DNA of 64,000 bases from Zymoseptoria tritici IPO323 (lineage: Eukaryota > Ascomycota > Dothideomycetes > Mycosphaerellales > Mycosphaerellaceae). The stretch covers positions 2,790,001-2,854,000 of the forward strand of contig NC_018217.1 in the NCBI RefSeq assembly GCF_000219625.1, read 5' to 3'. The notes under the pieces were generated by a model. The model worked only from the letters and a program-made list of their open reading frames with translations, was not told where the DNA came from and did not search any database. The translations under genes and the position numbers were made by a program. Below are positions 20,880 through 31,619 of this stretch, in pieces; the stretch's first letter is position 1; each line of letters starts with the position of its first letter.

Positions 20880-23800
20880 CCTTCTAGCCTATCTTACGGC
20901 GGAATGCTCTTATTACCGCCGGGCTTATGTTATATCTAGGCTCCTAGGAGTTCTCGTGCTCCTCGAAGCCCTTCTACTTAATTAGGTAACTAAAGTTATA
21001 TAAGTCGTCCTCTTTTTTATCTAAGATGTCTTCTACCTCCTATTCGTCCCCGTCCCCTACGTCGTACCGCTTTATTTTGTCCTATTTGCGGCTAGAGTAG
21101 TCCGGGATAGACTTCTTAAGAAGCGAGACGTAGAAGGTAGGGTAGATACTTAGCGAGCTAGGGAGGTCGAGTATGTATATTACGTAGTTAACTATTGCCT
21201 TAACCTTATATAGTCCGATATACTTATAGTCGAGCTTAGGTAACGGCCGCATAGACTTAATGTTCTTCGTATTTAGGTAGACTTCGTTACCTACGTTAAA
21301 GGAGATATCCTTCCTATGCTTGTTCGCTTACTTAGCTATCTATTTCTTTGTCTTAGCTAGTCTTTCGCGCATCTTCTTCTAGTTAGTAATTATCTGCTCC
21401 GCGAGTTAGACAGCCTTTAGCGCCTCGCTATCTTTCTAGCGCATTCTAGGCTAGTAGGACCTTCGTAGGTCCCTCGTTATATATACTTAGAACGGCGTTA
21501 GCCCGGTTGCCGTATGCATACTGTTATTATAGGCGAATTCCGCTATCGACAGCAGAGAGGCCTAGTTGTCCTGCTTATAGTTGTAGTACGTCTGTAAATA
21601 CTGCTCTAGTATCTGGTTCTGCCTTTCCGTCTAACTATCCGTCTACGGATAGAACGCCGTACTTAGCTTCTAGCGTACCCCGAGGCAGTAGCAAAAGGTG
21701 CTCTAGAATTTAGAGGTAAAGATTAGCCCGCGGTCGGACGTAATCGTAGCCGGCTAGCTATAGAGGCGGACAACCTCTTTTATTATAAGTTTAGCGAGGT
21801 TAGCTAACGTAATCGTTTTCCGGCATAGCACGTAATAGACTATCTTAGTGTAGCGGTCTACTACTACTAGTATATAGTCGTAAGACTAGCTTAGGAACTT
21901 GCTCGGCGGGAGGTTAGTAATAAAATCTAGCGTAATGTCGGCCTAGGGAGTTAGCGAGGGGGGTTCGGGGTATAGCAGGCCGTGCGGTTTGTGCCTTCGT
22001 AGCTTCGCTCTTTCGCATGCCTAGTAGGTCCTTACGAACTCCTTAACATACTTCCGCATCCTAGGCTAGTAGAAACTACGCTAAAGCAACTCTAGGGTCC
22101 TTGTAAAGCTAAAATGTCCGGAGAGGGGGTCGTCGTAGCATTCCTAGAGTAGCTAGAGCCTTATAGCGCCTTCTAGTACGTATGCCTTGCTATTTATATA
22201 CGTAACGCCCTCTTCTAGGGACTACCTCTCTGCCTAGAAGGCAGGCTCGGCGATAGCCTTCTCCTAGACTATCCTCTTATAGGTAGGGTCCTTACTAAGG
22301 GCTTTCTTAAGCCGCTCTAGAAGGTTCGGGGTCCTTACCGCTGCCCCGACGTACTAGACTAGGCTATCCTGCCCTGTCGGCGGTGCAAATACCTTTCGGA
22401 AGAGGCGGACGCTAGCGTCTGCTTCCTCCTCGGTAGCCTATCGGCCCGAATGCGACTCTTTAGTAAGGTCTAGTCTCCTGCTAAGTACGTCGGCGGCGCT
22501 ATTCGCCTTACCCGGCCTATACGTAGTCCTAAAATCGATCTGCGACAGCTATTTAGCCTATCTAACTTACCTCCTTAAGAGGGTCTTCGTCGTTATAAGG
22601 GTCTAAAGGTTCGCATAGTTAGTTAGCAACTCTACTTAGTAGCGGGCGCCCTCGAGGTAGTGCCTAAAGTGTTTAAAGGAGTCTACTATAGCAAGGAGCT
22701 CGCTATCTTCTGTTCCGTAATTCCTTTCTACCGCAATTATCTTCCTCGAGAAGTAGGCGACCGGGAACTACTATAGTTTGCCCCCCTCGTTATAAGGCTA
22801 GGACAGGATGCCCGATATTGCTTCCCCTAATACGTCGGTCTCTACCTAATAGGGGAGCTCTAAGTTATAGTAGCGTAGAACAGGCTCTTCTGCGAACTTG
22901 CGGCGTAGCTTATAGAAGGACTAGATCGCCCTATCGTCTAATTCGAGATAAGTACGCTCTCTTCGGCACTAGTTCGCCGCCTTCTTGCCTTTAGTATAGC
23001 AGTTTAGGGCGGCCGCTAGCCGCGAGAAGCCCTTAATAAAGTGTCGGTAGTAGTTAGCAAAACTAATAAAGACCCTTATGTCGTAGATAGACGTAGGGAC
23101 TAGCTACTCCTAGACCGATTTAATGCGTTCTAGGTCGATCCGCAGCCTATCCTAGGTAACTACGTAGCCTAGGTATTCGACCTAGCTTTTATAGAACTCG
23201 CATTTAGCTAGGTTAGTATATAGCTTATGCTGTCGCAGCCGTTCTAAGACCTGCCGGACATAATCCTCGTGCTCTTTAAGCGTTCTAGAGTAAATCAGGA
23301 TATCGTTAAGGTATATAACACAGAAGACATTAACTAGTCCTACTAGGACGCTATTAATAAAGTTCTAGAACACTGCCGGGGCATTATAAAGCCCGAATAG
23401 CATTACTATGTATTCAAAATGGCCGTACCTAGTCCGGAATGCCGTCTTCTACTCGTCGCCTTCCCTAATACGCACCTAATAGTACGTATAGCGTAGGTCG
23501 ACCTTAGTAAAGTACCTAGCACCGGCTAGCTAGTCGAGGGACTCGCTAATAAGAGGTAGACCCCCCCTATTCTTAACTGTTACCGCGTTTAGACTGTAGT
23601 AGTTAACATATAGGCGGAGGGTACTATCCTTCTTCCGTGCGAAGAGGACTAGAGCGCTAGCCGACGACGTTAACTGCCTAATAAACCCGTTCTTTAGGTG
23701 TTCGGGTAGCTGGGTCCGCATAGCCTCTATCTCTGCCTCGGATAGGGCGTATATCGGACTAAAGGGGACCTTTCCTCCTTCTACTAGCTCGATCTTTAGA

Positions 23801-25650
23801 TTATATAGACCGTAGGAAGCCAACTCGCCTGCGAGTTCCTCTAAGAAGACATCCGCGAAGTTAGAGTAGGCACTCGGAACGCCCCCCTAACCCGGACTAG
23901 CTTCTTCCGACGCGTCCTAGATCGTTATAATATAAAGTGCCGCGTTTACTTCGCTAAGGCACTCCCTGTAGAACCTCTCTAGCCTAATAACGGCTATCGC
24001 CTATCGTTTTCGGGGCTTCGTTCTCTAGTTAACCCTTTTTAGGGTGAAATCTATATTTAGATTGTATTTCTCGAGCTAAGGCATCCCTAAGACGACCTTA
24101 TAGCTATAGATGCGCCCTACTCTAAAGGTGTCGACACATCCGTACATTCGTCCTAAGTCGTCCCGGGCCTTATATAAGCTCCGCGTTTCGCTAAGGACCT
24201 AAAGGCTTTGCCTGTTTAGCGTCTTGTACGCGACCCTAGCGGGCGGCTCCTAGATAACCTAGTCTATGTCCTTTGCTAATAAGGAGTTATAGAAGTTATC
24301 CTACGCGCTGCTGTCGATTAGTCCCGCGACCGTTCTAGTCCTCCCTAGATTATTTAAGGTTAGCGTAACTTTAATAAGGCGCCTACGCTTATAGCGGCGC
24401 CGACCCGGCTCCGCTATCCTACGCTGCTCCTTAGTATAGAGAACCTAGCCTACTAAGACAGTAGCGTCTACTTAGGGGGCGCCTCTTTTTCCGAGTCCTT
24501 CTAGAGGGAAGGGTTAGGGCAATCGCGCTTAATATGCCCGACCTAGCGGCAACCGTAGCAAGTAGCCTTAGATAGGCCCCTTTAGTCTAATCTGTCCTCC
24601 GACTTAGACTTCTTAGAGTCTTAGTCGTCGACATTGTTACTTCTGCGTCTCTTTCGGTTGCCCTTGCCTCTTCTACGGCCTAGGTTGTCCCTTAACTCCT
24701 ACTTCTAACCCTCGATAATCCTGTAGGTTTTGTTAACCCTCTCTTAGGCCTTAATAAGCGTAGTAGCCGGAGCCGGGTAGTTAGAGAGGCGGGAGCGGTA
24801 GTTCTATAGTAAGGAGGCCTTAAAGTTAAGGATCTTGCGCTCCTCGTTCTTTTCTTCTAACTCCTTCTAAAGGATCTTTTAGCTCTTCGAGGAGCTAGTT
24901 AGGGGTACGGTCTCCGAGGGAGGCCTTCCGCAATTGTTCGTAGGCCTTCTCGCGGCGTTCCGCCTCTGTCCCTATAGAGTTAAGCATAACTCCCTTTATT
25001 ATAGTCTAGGTTAGCGTAGTCTAGCCGTCGAGCTAATCTACGTAGCGCTCCTAGTAGTCTTGCTAGAGCTTGCCTATATAGTCGGCGGCGTAGTCGACCT
25101 TTCGGTCCTCCCGGTTAGAGAATCTATAGTATCTGCGGAAGTTGCGTTCTACCGCGCGGAGCTAGTCTTCGTAATTAGTACGGGTCTTCCCTTCGAATAC
25201 GGGTAGTTCCTTAGACTTAGGGAGGCTGTCCTTGTTCTTATCGAAATAGTCCGTTTCTACGAAGAGTTTAGCAAGTTTCTCCCTCCTTAGGGTAATTAGG
25301 CTATATAAGGCTAGTTCGCTCCGGAGTTCCTTAATCTTTTGCTAGAGTTCGAGGAATTCGTATTCCGCCCGGGCTTCCTAGTTCTGTTTCTTATAGGTTA
25401 GTGCGTCCCCTTAAACTAGGTTAGCCTAAGTAGTCGAGTCGGTGCCTTCCTAGGTCGTTCCGGCATTGTCTATAGTTTCCGCGATAGAGGTAGCGCTTAG
25501 CTAGCAGGCGGCGGCGTCCGCGTCGGACTTAGCGGCTAGTATAGTACCCTGCTAGCGAGCGGAGGTGTCGGAAGGAGATTCCTCGCGTCTGCAAGTGGCC
25601 TTAGGTGCTATGTCGATTAGGGGTTCGATACTGTAGTACATAAGTTCGAA
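20880..25650 (-). pseudogene. Gypsy gag-pol remnant with chromodomain integrase
   Basis: Landmarks on the minus strand, in order. A Gag zinc knuckle at about 24517-24561 (C-Y-G-C, GHIKRDC, with a stop between). A protease active site reading IDSSA instead of the usual IDSGA near 24300-24335. Reverse transcriptase from about 23,850, including a 97-codon open piece at 23530-23823 (LSEAEIEAMR, KKDSTLRLYV, LNAVTVKNR). The polymerase box reads YLNDILIYS at about 23290-23313, where YLDD is expected. An integrase zinc finger lies at about 21990-22080 (RMRKYVKEFVRT, ACERAK) and the catalytic-core block VVVDRYTK at about 21840-21865. The chromodomain is at 20941-21040 (VEDILDKKEDDLYNFSYLI, two Trp positions now TAG). 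Dozens of in-frame TAG/TAA codons make it non-functional. Confidence 0.85.
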
Positions 25651-25659
25651 CGAATCGCG

Positions 25660-26037
25660 TGTTAGGATTACCTTATAATAAGGCAGGGAAAGACTAAAGT
25701 AGGGAAGTATCGAACAATAGGTTTTAGAATATAACGACTCGATTCGTTAAAGGAGGGAATAGAGGAGGAGAGCCTCCTTCGCTATATATACAGCTACTAC
25801 TAGGTTCTATTCCCCTATCCTTTACTTCTCTTATTATAAGCGGGATCGTCTATCCCTCCGTAGCCCTTTAATCCTTATCGTTAGGCATTAAGAGGCAAGC
25901 TAGATCGGACTGCCTTAATCCGTACGCTGTTGCGCTCTTCGTAACCAGGATAGCTCGTTGTTATGTTCTTCGAAACCAGGTTAGCCCAGCTTAGGGGAGA
26001 TAAGGCCAGACTGCGCTCACGTGAGGGGATCCTCACA
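25660..26037 (-). repeat. Gypsy LTR (5' LTR in element orientation)
   Basis: 378 bp, TGTTAGGATT...CCTCACA on the plus strand, i.e. canonical TG...CA ends. Co-linear with the copy at 19081-19458, with no gap in my alignment. Confidence 0.92.
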
Positions 26038-26042
26038 AGCAA
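26038..26042 (+). repeat. Target-site duplication of the Gypsy element (right copy)
   Basis: AGCAA directly after the CA end of the LTR at 26037; pairs with 19076-19080. Confidence 0.85.
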
Positions 26043-26502
26043 CAACACTACTACGCTTACTACTACTTCTAGCTCTTCCGGCTTTATTAAGCACCTTATA
26101 TCGATTACTAAGGATGTTAGAGCAGCTAGACTAGCCTAATTCGATACTATATTCCTTCTTAAACTACTCGTAGAGCTAGCCTTAAGTAGCCTTCGGATAA
26201 GCGATCCTACGAGCACGCAGAGACTACTTTTAAGCGTTAGTAAACGACTAGCGAGGCATAGCAAGAGATAGATACAACATACACTAAATTTAATAGATAT
26301 AGAGGCAATAATAGCCGTAAGGATACAGCTCTAAAGGGTTTTAGTGCGCTAGCACACTAAAACCGGCAACCTCCGTACAGTAGTATACCCCCTGCCCTCC
26401 CTTATAGATATTACTGTATCGTTGTATTACTGTAGCCTGCTAATTTCAAATAAGTGGCTAGGAGATATTACTACACGCAGGTTATCGCTATACGGAATAT
26501 GC

Positions 26503-26521
26503 CTATACAGAGGTTTGACTG
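26503..26521 (-). repeat. Right terminal inverted repeat of pogo-like element
   Basis: Exact inverted copy of 17412-17430 and followed by the TA target duplication at 26522-26523. Normal genomic composition resumes after it. Confidence 0.92.
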
Positions 26522-26523
26522 TA

Positions 26524-27009
26524 TTCCGTTCGGATGTCAAGGCAGAGTTCGGAAGGGAACGAGCATTGCAGATCTATCCCCTTGTCCGAACCCTGTGCGA
26601 CGGCAGAGCAGCCAATGTGACCCATCTCAAGTCATCCCGCGGTCGTCGTTTGGCAAGGGCATCTCGTCGCTCGCTGGGAGTACCGGAACTGACTGAATGC
26701 TGCGCCGCTTGTCAATCCGCAATGAAATGAACACACCGGCCAAAGAAACAGGCAAGGAACGGAAGCAATTGAAATTTGTTCCATGATGGAGTTGAAGAAA
26801 AGAGATGTGTGCAGCTCAGCTGAGCCCTCGCGTTGGTGACGCGCCAAGGATGAAGAAGCTTCACTTCAACCTCACCTATTGCGCCAGCTCCAACTTCCTT
26901 CTCTCTCATCTCTGGCATGCCGACAGCATCGAAATATCAACGATGAAGCGGCCTCCTGCTCTATTCGCTAATACAAAGCGACAGTTGACCACCCAAGGTG
27001 ATTCTCAAT
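26524..27009. other. Intergenic region right of the transposon island
   Basis: 486 bp of normal composition. Short frames on both strands, no motif. The last part is the 3' region of the next minus-strand gene. Confidence 0.35.
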
Positions 27010-28002
27010 CTACTCGGCGAATCTCATGTTCTGCGCCGTCACCCGCAGAGACTCGCAACGGCGCATCAGCCGTTCATCATCATCTTTGTGGTTCTTCCAG
27101 TCTTCGAGCCACGCCTTCACTTCTTCGGCATATTTTTGCAGCCGGACGACTCCACTCCACAAGCCATACTGTCGCATCAATCTCTCCTCTCTATCCTCAT
27201 CCATCTCCTCCTTCTCATCCGCCTTCGTCTCTCCACGAGCTTTCCGGCCCGCTACGGACTCCCACCGAGCATCTTGCCTGATCTCACTCACGGCAGACGG
27301 GTCGAACGGCTGCAACCAGATCTCTTGGCACAGTCGCTCTTGTATGCGCGCGAGAATGGCGATGCGCAAGTCGTTGGAGAGATTCAACTCCATGTGAAGT
27401 TGGCAACGGCCGGGATCGGTTTCCAGGGCCCTCGCCCTATCGGTGTCGATGGCGAGCTCTTCATCGTGAAATTCCGCAAAAGACTTCCCGGCGCGGAAGG
27501 CGCGTTTGGCTCGCGAGACGAAGATTGCCGCCACGCCTGGTGTTCATCAGCTTGATTCCGCGCGAAGGTCACGGAAAGCGCATGCGATACTGACAATGAT
27601 GGAACTCCTTGACTGAGCCGTAATTGTCGAAGATAACATTGCTGAAGTCGTCCCAATTATCGGCGTCGGGATCCGATGGAATCTTGTCGCTCAGGGCAAT
27701 GTGTTCGTCGTTGCTCTCGACAAAAGTCCCGCTCGCATACTGGGCATCAACAGCCTGCAATACGATGTCAGCACTCTGTACCTTTTACAGGCCCGGATAC
27801 ACGCGCGCTGGCTCACCTCCTTGTACATCCTGTAGTTTGCGCTAGGGGATCGGGCTGGCCATGGCCAGTGATAGATCTGGAGAAGTTGCGCAGAGAAGGA
27901 TGGCAGCGAGGCAAAGGCAACGCTGGTCGTGAAGATCTTCTTGGTCGATGGCGCGGCTTTGCCCTTTGATGGATTGAGCGTCAGTTTGACAAGCACCGGC
28001 AT
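27010..28002 (-). CDS. Hypothetical protein, unknown family
   Basis: Three exons on minus: 28002-27817, 27754-27595 and 27536-27010, joining to 290 residues. Intron 1 is 62 bp (GTGAGC...TTGCAG). Intron 2 is 58 bp, with a GTCAGT donor like that used in the zinc-cluster gene. The start MPVLVKLTLNPSKGKAA could read as a weak mitochondrial presequence, but this is uncertain. The middle has an acidic stretch (PSDPDADNWDDFSNVIFDNYG). The C-terminal half is a charged helix (ARGETKADEKEEMDEDREER, then EEVKAWLEDWKNHKDDDERL). It is the first gene right of the transposon island. Function unknown. Confidence 0.65.
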
Positions 28003-29724
28003 GTTTGTTGCTGCGCTCGAAAAAGCTTGATCGATGTGCAGAAGGTCCAATGAGATGTGTTCGAGGCTCGGCGTGCGAAAGTTCGCTCTGCAACTTGTGC
28101 TGGAAACTTCTTGCGCAAGTCGGACACAGCCTGAGAATTCGCGTATCGCTAGGCTAAGTTCATCTATGAAGTGCGTAGCGAGAGCTGACTGATTTATCTG
28201 CCTCCTGAGTCAAGAGGATCTTTCGTCGGAGCGCATTCTTCGATGTCCAAGATGTTTCGAAGAAGAAGTCAACGGGCCTTACCACGAAGCAGGTGAATCC
28301 GCGCCCAATACCTCGCATGTCTTTGAGGGCAGCGACTCACGGGCCTTTCCATTGAAAGCCTCATGAAGCCGTACGTCCTGCTCCCTGTTCCATACGACAC
28401 GAAGTTGACCTGCTTACGCTACACAGCGCCGAATCGAAGTCAACTGGCGAAGACATCAAGGAATGTCTGTGGAGAACTTTCGATTGCATTACGCAGGTAT
28501 CGAATGTCGTTGCATCTACAAGACTATCGAACGTGAGCTATCGTAGGTCTGTGAGAATTTGATCTCCACTACCGCGTTCAAAGCTCTCGGCGAACGATAG
28601 GCCTCGTATTGCCAACACCATCGACGCCCTTTTCAGATAGGGCAGACTCACCCGCAATCCTACTACTGAGCGTCCCTGGGCTTGTGCCAACGTTGTGCGC
28701 AGGGTCGCATACTACTCTTCGATCAAGCGCTCGCACATGGCACTTCATCATGGGATGTTACGATACAGGATGCTGCATTCATCACGACACTCTTCGCCTT
28801 TGGTGCTCGCCCTAGCGATGTGAGCATGTATCGGCTCGACAATCATGTTCTTCCATACATGGCCTGCAAGGATATCCGTATCCGGCTCGACGTCGAAATA
28901 CGTTCTCACAGCCACCCTCCGCATCGGTCAAGTGGGAGGAAGCTGCATGAACCAATGCTGCTCCGCACATCTCAATGTCCAAGGAAGCAAAAAGACCGTA
29001 TTGATATCTCCTGATCGCCATCCGGTTCGCACAAAGATGCACTGCGTCTGACGTCTTCTTGTGAATCAGCCGACCGATACCATCCATCATCACGTTCATT
29101 GGCTCCTGCTTGGGAGTAAAAATGTGTCAATACCTGACCACCGTGCCTTCTCTGACGCTCACAAGCTCTTGCCACGACGGCACTCCTCGTGGAAAGCACG
29201 TTGCGGTAATTCCGCTCGGTTTGCCGATCGAATGTCCGACACGTAAGTGTCCCGACACTGTGGTTGCTGGCGATTTAGTGCGCTGGTCTTTCAGGCAGAT
29301 GCTCGATTATATGCCTTGTTCAGCTTCAACAAGATGAACACCGCAGTCTATGGTGGACAGCACAATTCTCGGTCGTATGACGCTACCTTGAGCATACCAA
29401 CAGTACCTACTCCATGATAAGCCTGGAAAGCAGCCAGAGTAGCCACGATCATACGAGCAATCGCCATGCCACCAGTACTTCCCTTTCTCACATTTAATCC
29501 CCTTTCATTCAACACCCACAGATCTGGATCAATCACCCCACCTCACCTCACCCAACTTCTCCTCTCTATCTTTTGGTCATCAGTAGTTTAACACTCCTCA
29601 GTTCACATCACGTCTTACGCCGGCACAGTTTCGATCGCCTGGATACCTCCGAACCCGTTTCGCCCCTACGATACGCCGGCTGAGACGCGCAGAGAGAGAC
29701 TCTGACTACGACCGACAAGCAGAG
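28003..29724. other. Long intergenic region, 1.7 kb, no convincing gene
   Basis: Frames of 60-110 codons are scattered on both strands (for example plus 28682-29014), but they lack motifs, splice support or composition typical of the coding neighbours. Composition is normal, so it is not RIP-treated. It may hold a degraded gene or non-coding RNA, which I cannot show. The last 200 bp are the leader of the next gene. Confidence 0.35.
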
Positions 29725-31183
29725 ATGGCGGACGCACAGGTCCATCCTGAGCACAAGTCTACTGCTGAGGCACCAGATGTTCACGTGCAAGCCGAGAAGG
29801 AGAAAGCCGAGAAGACCATGGGGGCAAAGGAGAAGGAGGAAAAGGAGAGACCCGAAGTCAAAGAGAAAGAGGAGAAGATCGAGCAGACCAAGCATCATGA
29901 GTCCAAAGAAGTCGAAGAGAAGGCAAAGCAGTCCATAGAAAAAGATTCAGGGGCCAGAGACCCTGCCACTCATGCAACGACCGAAGCCATCGTAGTTCCT
30001 GTCGATTTCTCGCCGAAGCTTCCCGCCAGAACCTTCACCACGCCCGCCGGCCAAACCCTCACCGTGATTGAGCATCCCGACGAAGTCCACGATCCTGCCG
30101 AACAAATCAGTACCGTTCCCATCGCCAACGAGAAAGGTCAAACCGTCGTCGAAGTCGTCAAGCCGACGACCGTCGCCACCGCGGCTGTCATCGTTCCAGC
30201 TACCATTATTACCGAGGAGGTCAAGCCAGTCGTCAAAAAAGCTCCCACAGTTCTCGTCATCCCACCCGCCGCCATTGTCACCGAGCAGAACATGAACAAG
30301 AAAGCTGGCATCGACACTATGGTCGCACAACCTCCGACCAGACCCAAATCCGTGTTGGAAATTCCGGTGACCGAGAAGCCTTTGCGAGCGATTCGGCCTG
30401 CGACGATTCACCAGGATGTTGGTATCCCGACTCCTCCGCCCTCTCCCGAGTTGGATGCCCTTCTCGAGCCTATTGGCATCTTCCCTGATTATGTCGCCAA
30501 GACCGAGAAGATCCTGTTCGTGCAGCAGAACATGCTCTCCATCATGTCGAAGGAAGACTATATCATCACAGACGAAGCCGGAGCAACAGTGAGTCTATCA
30601 AATCCGGAGACGCTCTTCTTCCACTGTAATGACTGACGCCGAATAGCTTTTCCAAATCGACAACAAACTCCTCACCACCTCGCACCTCAAACGCTTCTCC
30701 TCTCCCAACGGAACCTTCCTCTTCGACCTCCGCAAGCGCCGCTTTCGTCTGCCGAAGCAGTAGTACATGGACGTGCACGGTCTGAGGCGGATGAAAATCA
30801 AGTCGAAGTTTCAAGGTAATGTTAACTCGATACCGTACATTGATATTCACCACTGACTTCGAGTCCCGCCAGCTTTCCGCGGCCATCGCATCACGTTGAC
30901 GAACCTTCTCTCCCCGCACCCAGCCGAGTCGACTTTCTTCCTGAAATCCGGCGCTCTCCACCTAGGCGGTACCGAGGCCGGTCCTGTGGTAGCGACGTTT
31001 GTGCCCGACTGGCTCGTCTCGAAAGGCGCCCTGTCCGGCAAACCAGCGTGGAAAGTCCGCGTGGCGAAAGGACTGGATATGGGTGTGGTCGCGGCGCTAT
31101 GTGGCATGGTGGATGAGTATAAAGTCAGGACGGCGTTTGGCTTCACTGGTGGGTTGAAGAGTAAGGTTGACTTGGTGGTGTAA
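29725..31183 (+). pseudogene. LURP-one-related (tubby C-terminal-like) protein with an in-frame stop
   Basis: Three exons in one frame: 29725-30588, 30647-30815 and 30873-31183 (288+160 codons), interrupted by a TAG at 30761-30763. Residues 1-90 are a Lys/Glu-rich charged region and 95-250 are Pro/Val/Thr-rich. The C-terminal about 185 residues have the LURP-one fold pattern: ILFVQQNMLSIMSKEDYIITD, LFQIDNKLL, NGTFLFDLRKRRFRLPKQ, then the stop, YMDVHG, and finally WKVRVAKGLDMGVVAALCGMV. The sequence on both sides of the stop stays in frame and family-like, and both introns are intact. So this is a recent nonsense mutation, a read-through site or a sequence error. LURP-one domains bind membranes or DNA-like ligands; the role in fungi is unclear. 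Confidence 0.7.
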
Positions 31184-31619
31184 GTGAAAGATGTGCGAAG
31201 GGAAGTGGGAAGGCAGATCTCTTCGCGGGGAGGTTCGAGTTTGAGTTCGCCGGTCATCCTGGCGATGGCGTCCATCACCAGGATTTGATGCCCTAGGATC
31301 GAAGTCGCTCAGAGGATTGGAGACGCTGGAAGTGAGAAGACTTACCTATGTACCCTCCCTCAATGGACAATGCTCGAGTTATTGGTTTCTCGTCCTTGTA
31401 TTTCCTTTGCAGGGATGTACTGCCGTTGTGTGAAAGACAGACAGACAGACGATGCCGATCAAGCCGTGAAATGTAGAACGTGTTTGCCTGCCAGGGTATC
31501 TATTCCAATGTCACCAATTCCTTCCAGAGACCAATAACCAACACATCGAGTGATCGTATCCATGATCGTACTCAACCCATCTAATGCGACCCAATCTCCG
31601 TGTATAGTGCAGTCAATCC
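31184..31619. other. Intergenic region between convergent genes, 436 bp
   Basis: 3' regions of the LURP-one and PH-domain genes. It contains a short CAGA run (about 31436-31448). Nothing else recognised. Confidence 0.3.

Larger units (their letters stand above)
19081..26037 (-). mobile_element. Chromodomain Ty3/Gypsy LTR retrotransposon (chromovirus type), full length but RIP-inactivated
   Basis: Total length 6,957 bp, bounded by two 378-bp LTRs and by identical 5-bp duplications AGCAA at 19076-19080 and 26038-26042. It is inserted within the pogo transposase gene. The coding strand is minus: gag near 24.5-25.6 kb, then protease, reverse transcriptase, RNase H, integrase and a chromodomain at about 20.9-21.1 kb. 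A polypurine tract adjoins the LTR at 19459. Between the chromodomain and this LTR are about 1.4 kb holding an extra gene on the opposite strand (see 19738-20628). All large frames are broken by TAG/TAA. Confidence 0.92.
17900..26259 (-). pseudogene. Pogo-type transposase, interrupted and full of stops
   Basis: Two parts of one minus-strand gene. The N-terminal part (26259 to 26043) starts MPR and has a helix-turn-helix of the CENP-B/pogo type, recognisable from FTNA, LYE*FKKEY and SNILSNRYK around in-frame stops. The rest lies beyond the Gypsy element, at about 19075 down to about 17900. There the DDE_1 core is visible: LLLIDNFS at about 18312-18335 (catalytic Asp), then FLLPNTTSII (about 18215-18245) and an NYKAYYRR-like block. 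Stops are TAG and TAA where Gln or Trp codons are expected. It cannot encode an active enzyme. The left limit is approximate. Confidence 0.8.
17412..26521 (-). mobile_element. Pogo/Fot1-like Tc1-mariner DNA transposon, RIP-degraded and split by a Gypsy insertion
   Basis: The ends are perfect 19-bp terminal inverted repeats (CAGTCAAACCTCTGTATAG at 17412-17430 and its reverse complement at 26503-26521). They are flanked on both sides by TA (17410-17411 and 26522-26523), the target duplication of Tc1/mariner elements. Removing the inserted Gypsy element and one AGCAA copy leaves about 2.15 kb, a normal size for a fungal pogo element. The remnant transposase reads on the minus strand. The interior is loaded with TAG/TAA codons. 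Confidence 0.88.

Noticed and set aside
24517..24561. Zinc knuckle taken as a host zinc-finger gene
   Set aside because: It lies between LTRs, in order with protease, reverse transcriptase and integrase, so it belongs to Gag.
17412..26521. Repeated TAG codons as a sign of a recoded genetic code
   Set aside because: Flanking genes use TAG normally as stop, and the LTR comparison shows transitions typical of RIP. Mutation, not recoding, explains the stops.
28682..29014. 110-codon plus-strand frame in the 1.7-kb gap
   Set aside because: No recognisable domain, and competing frames on the other strand. Left as intergenic.
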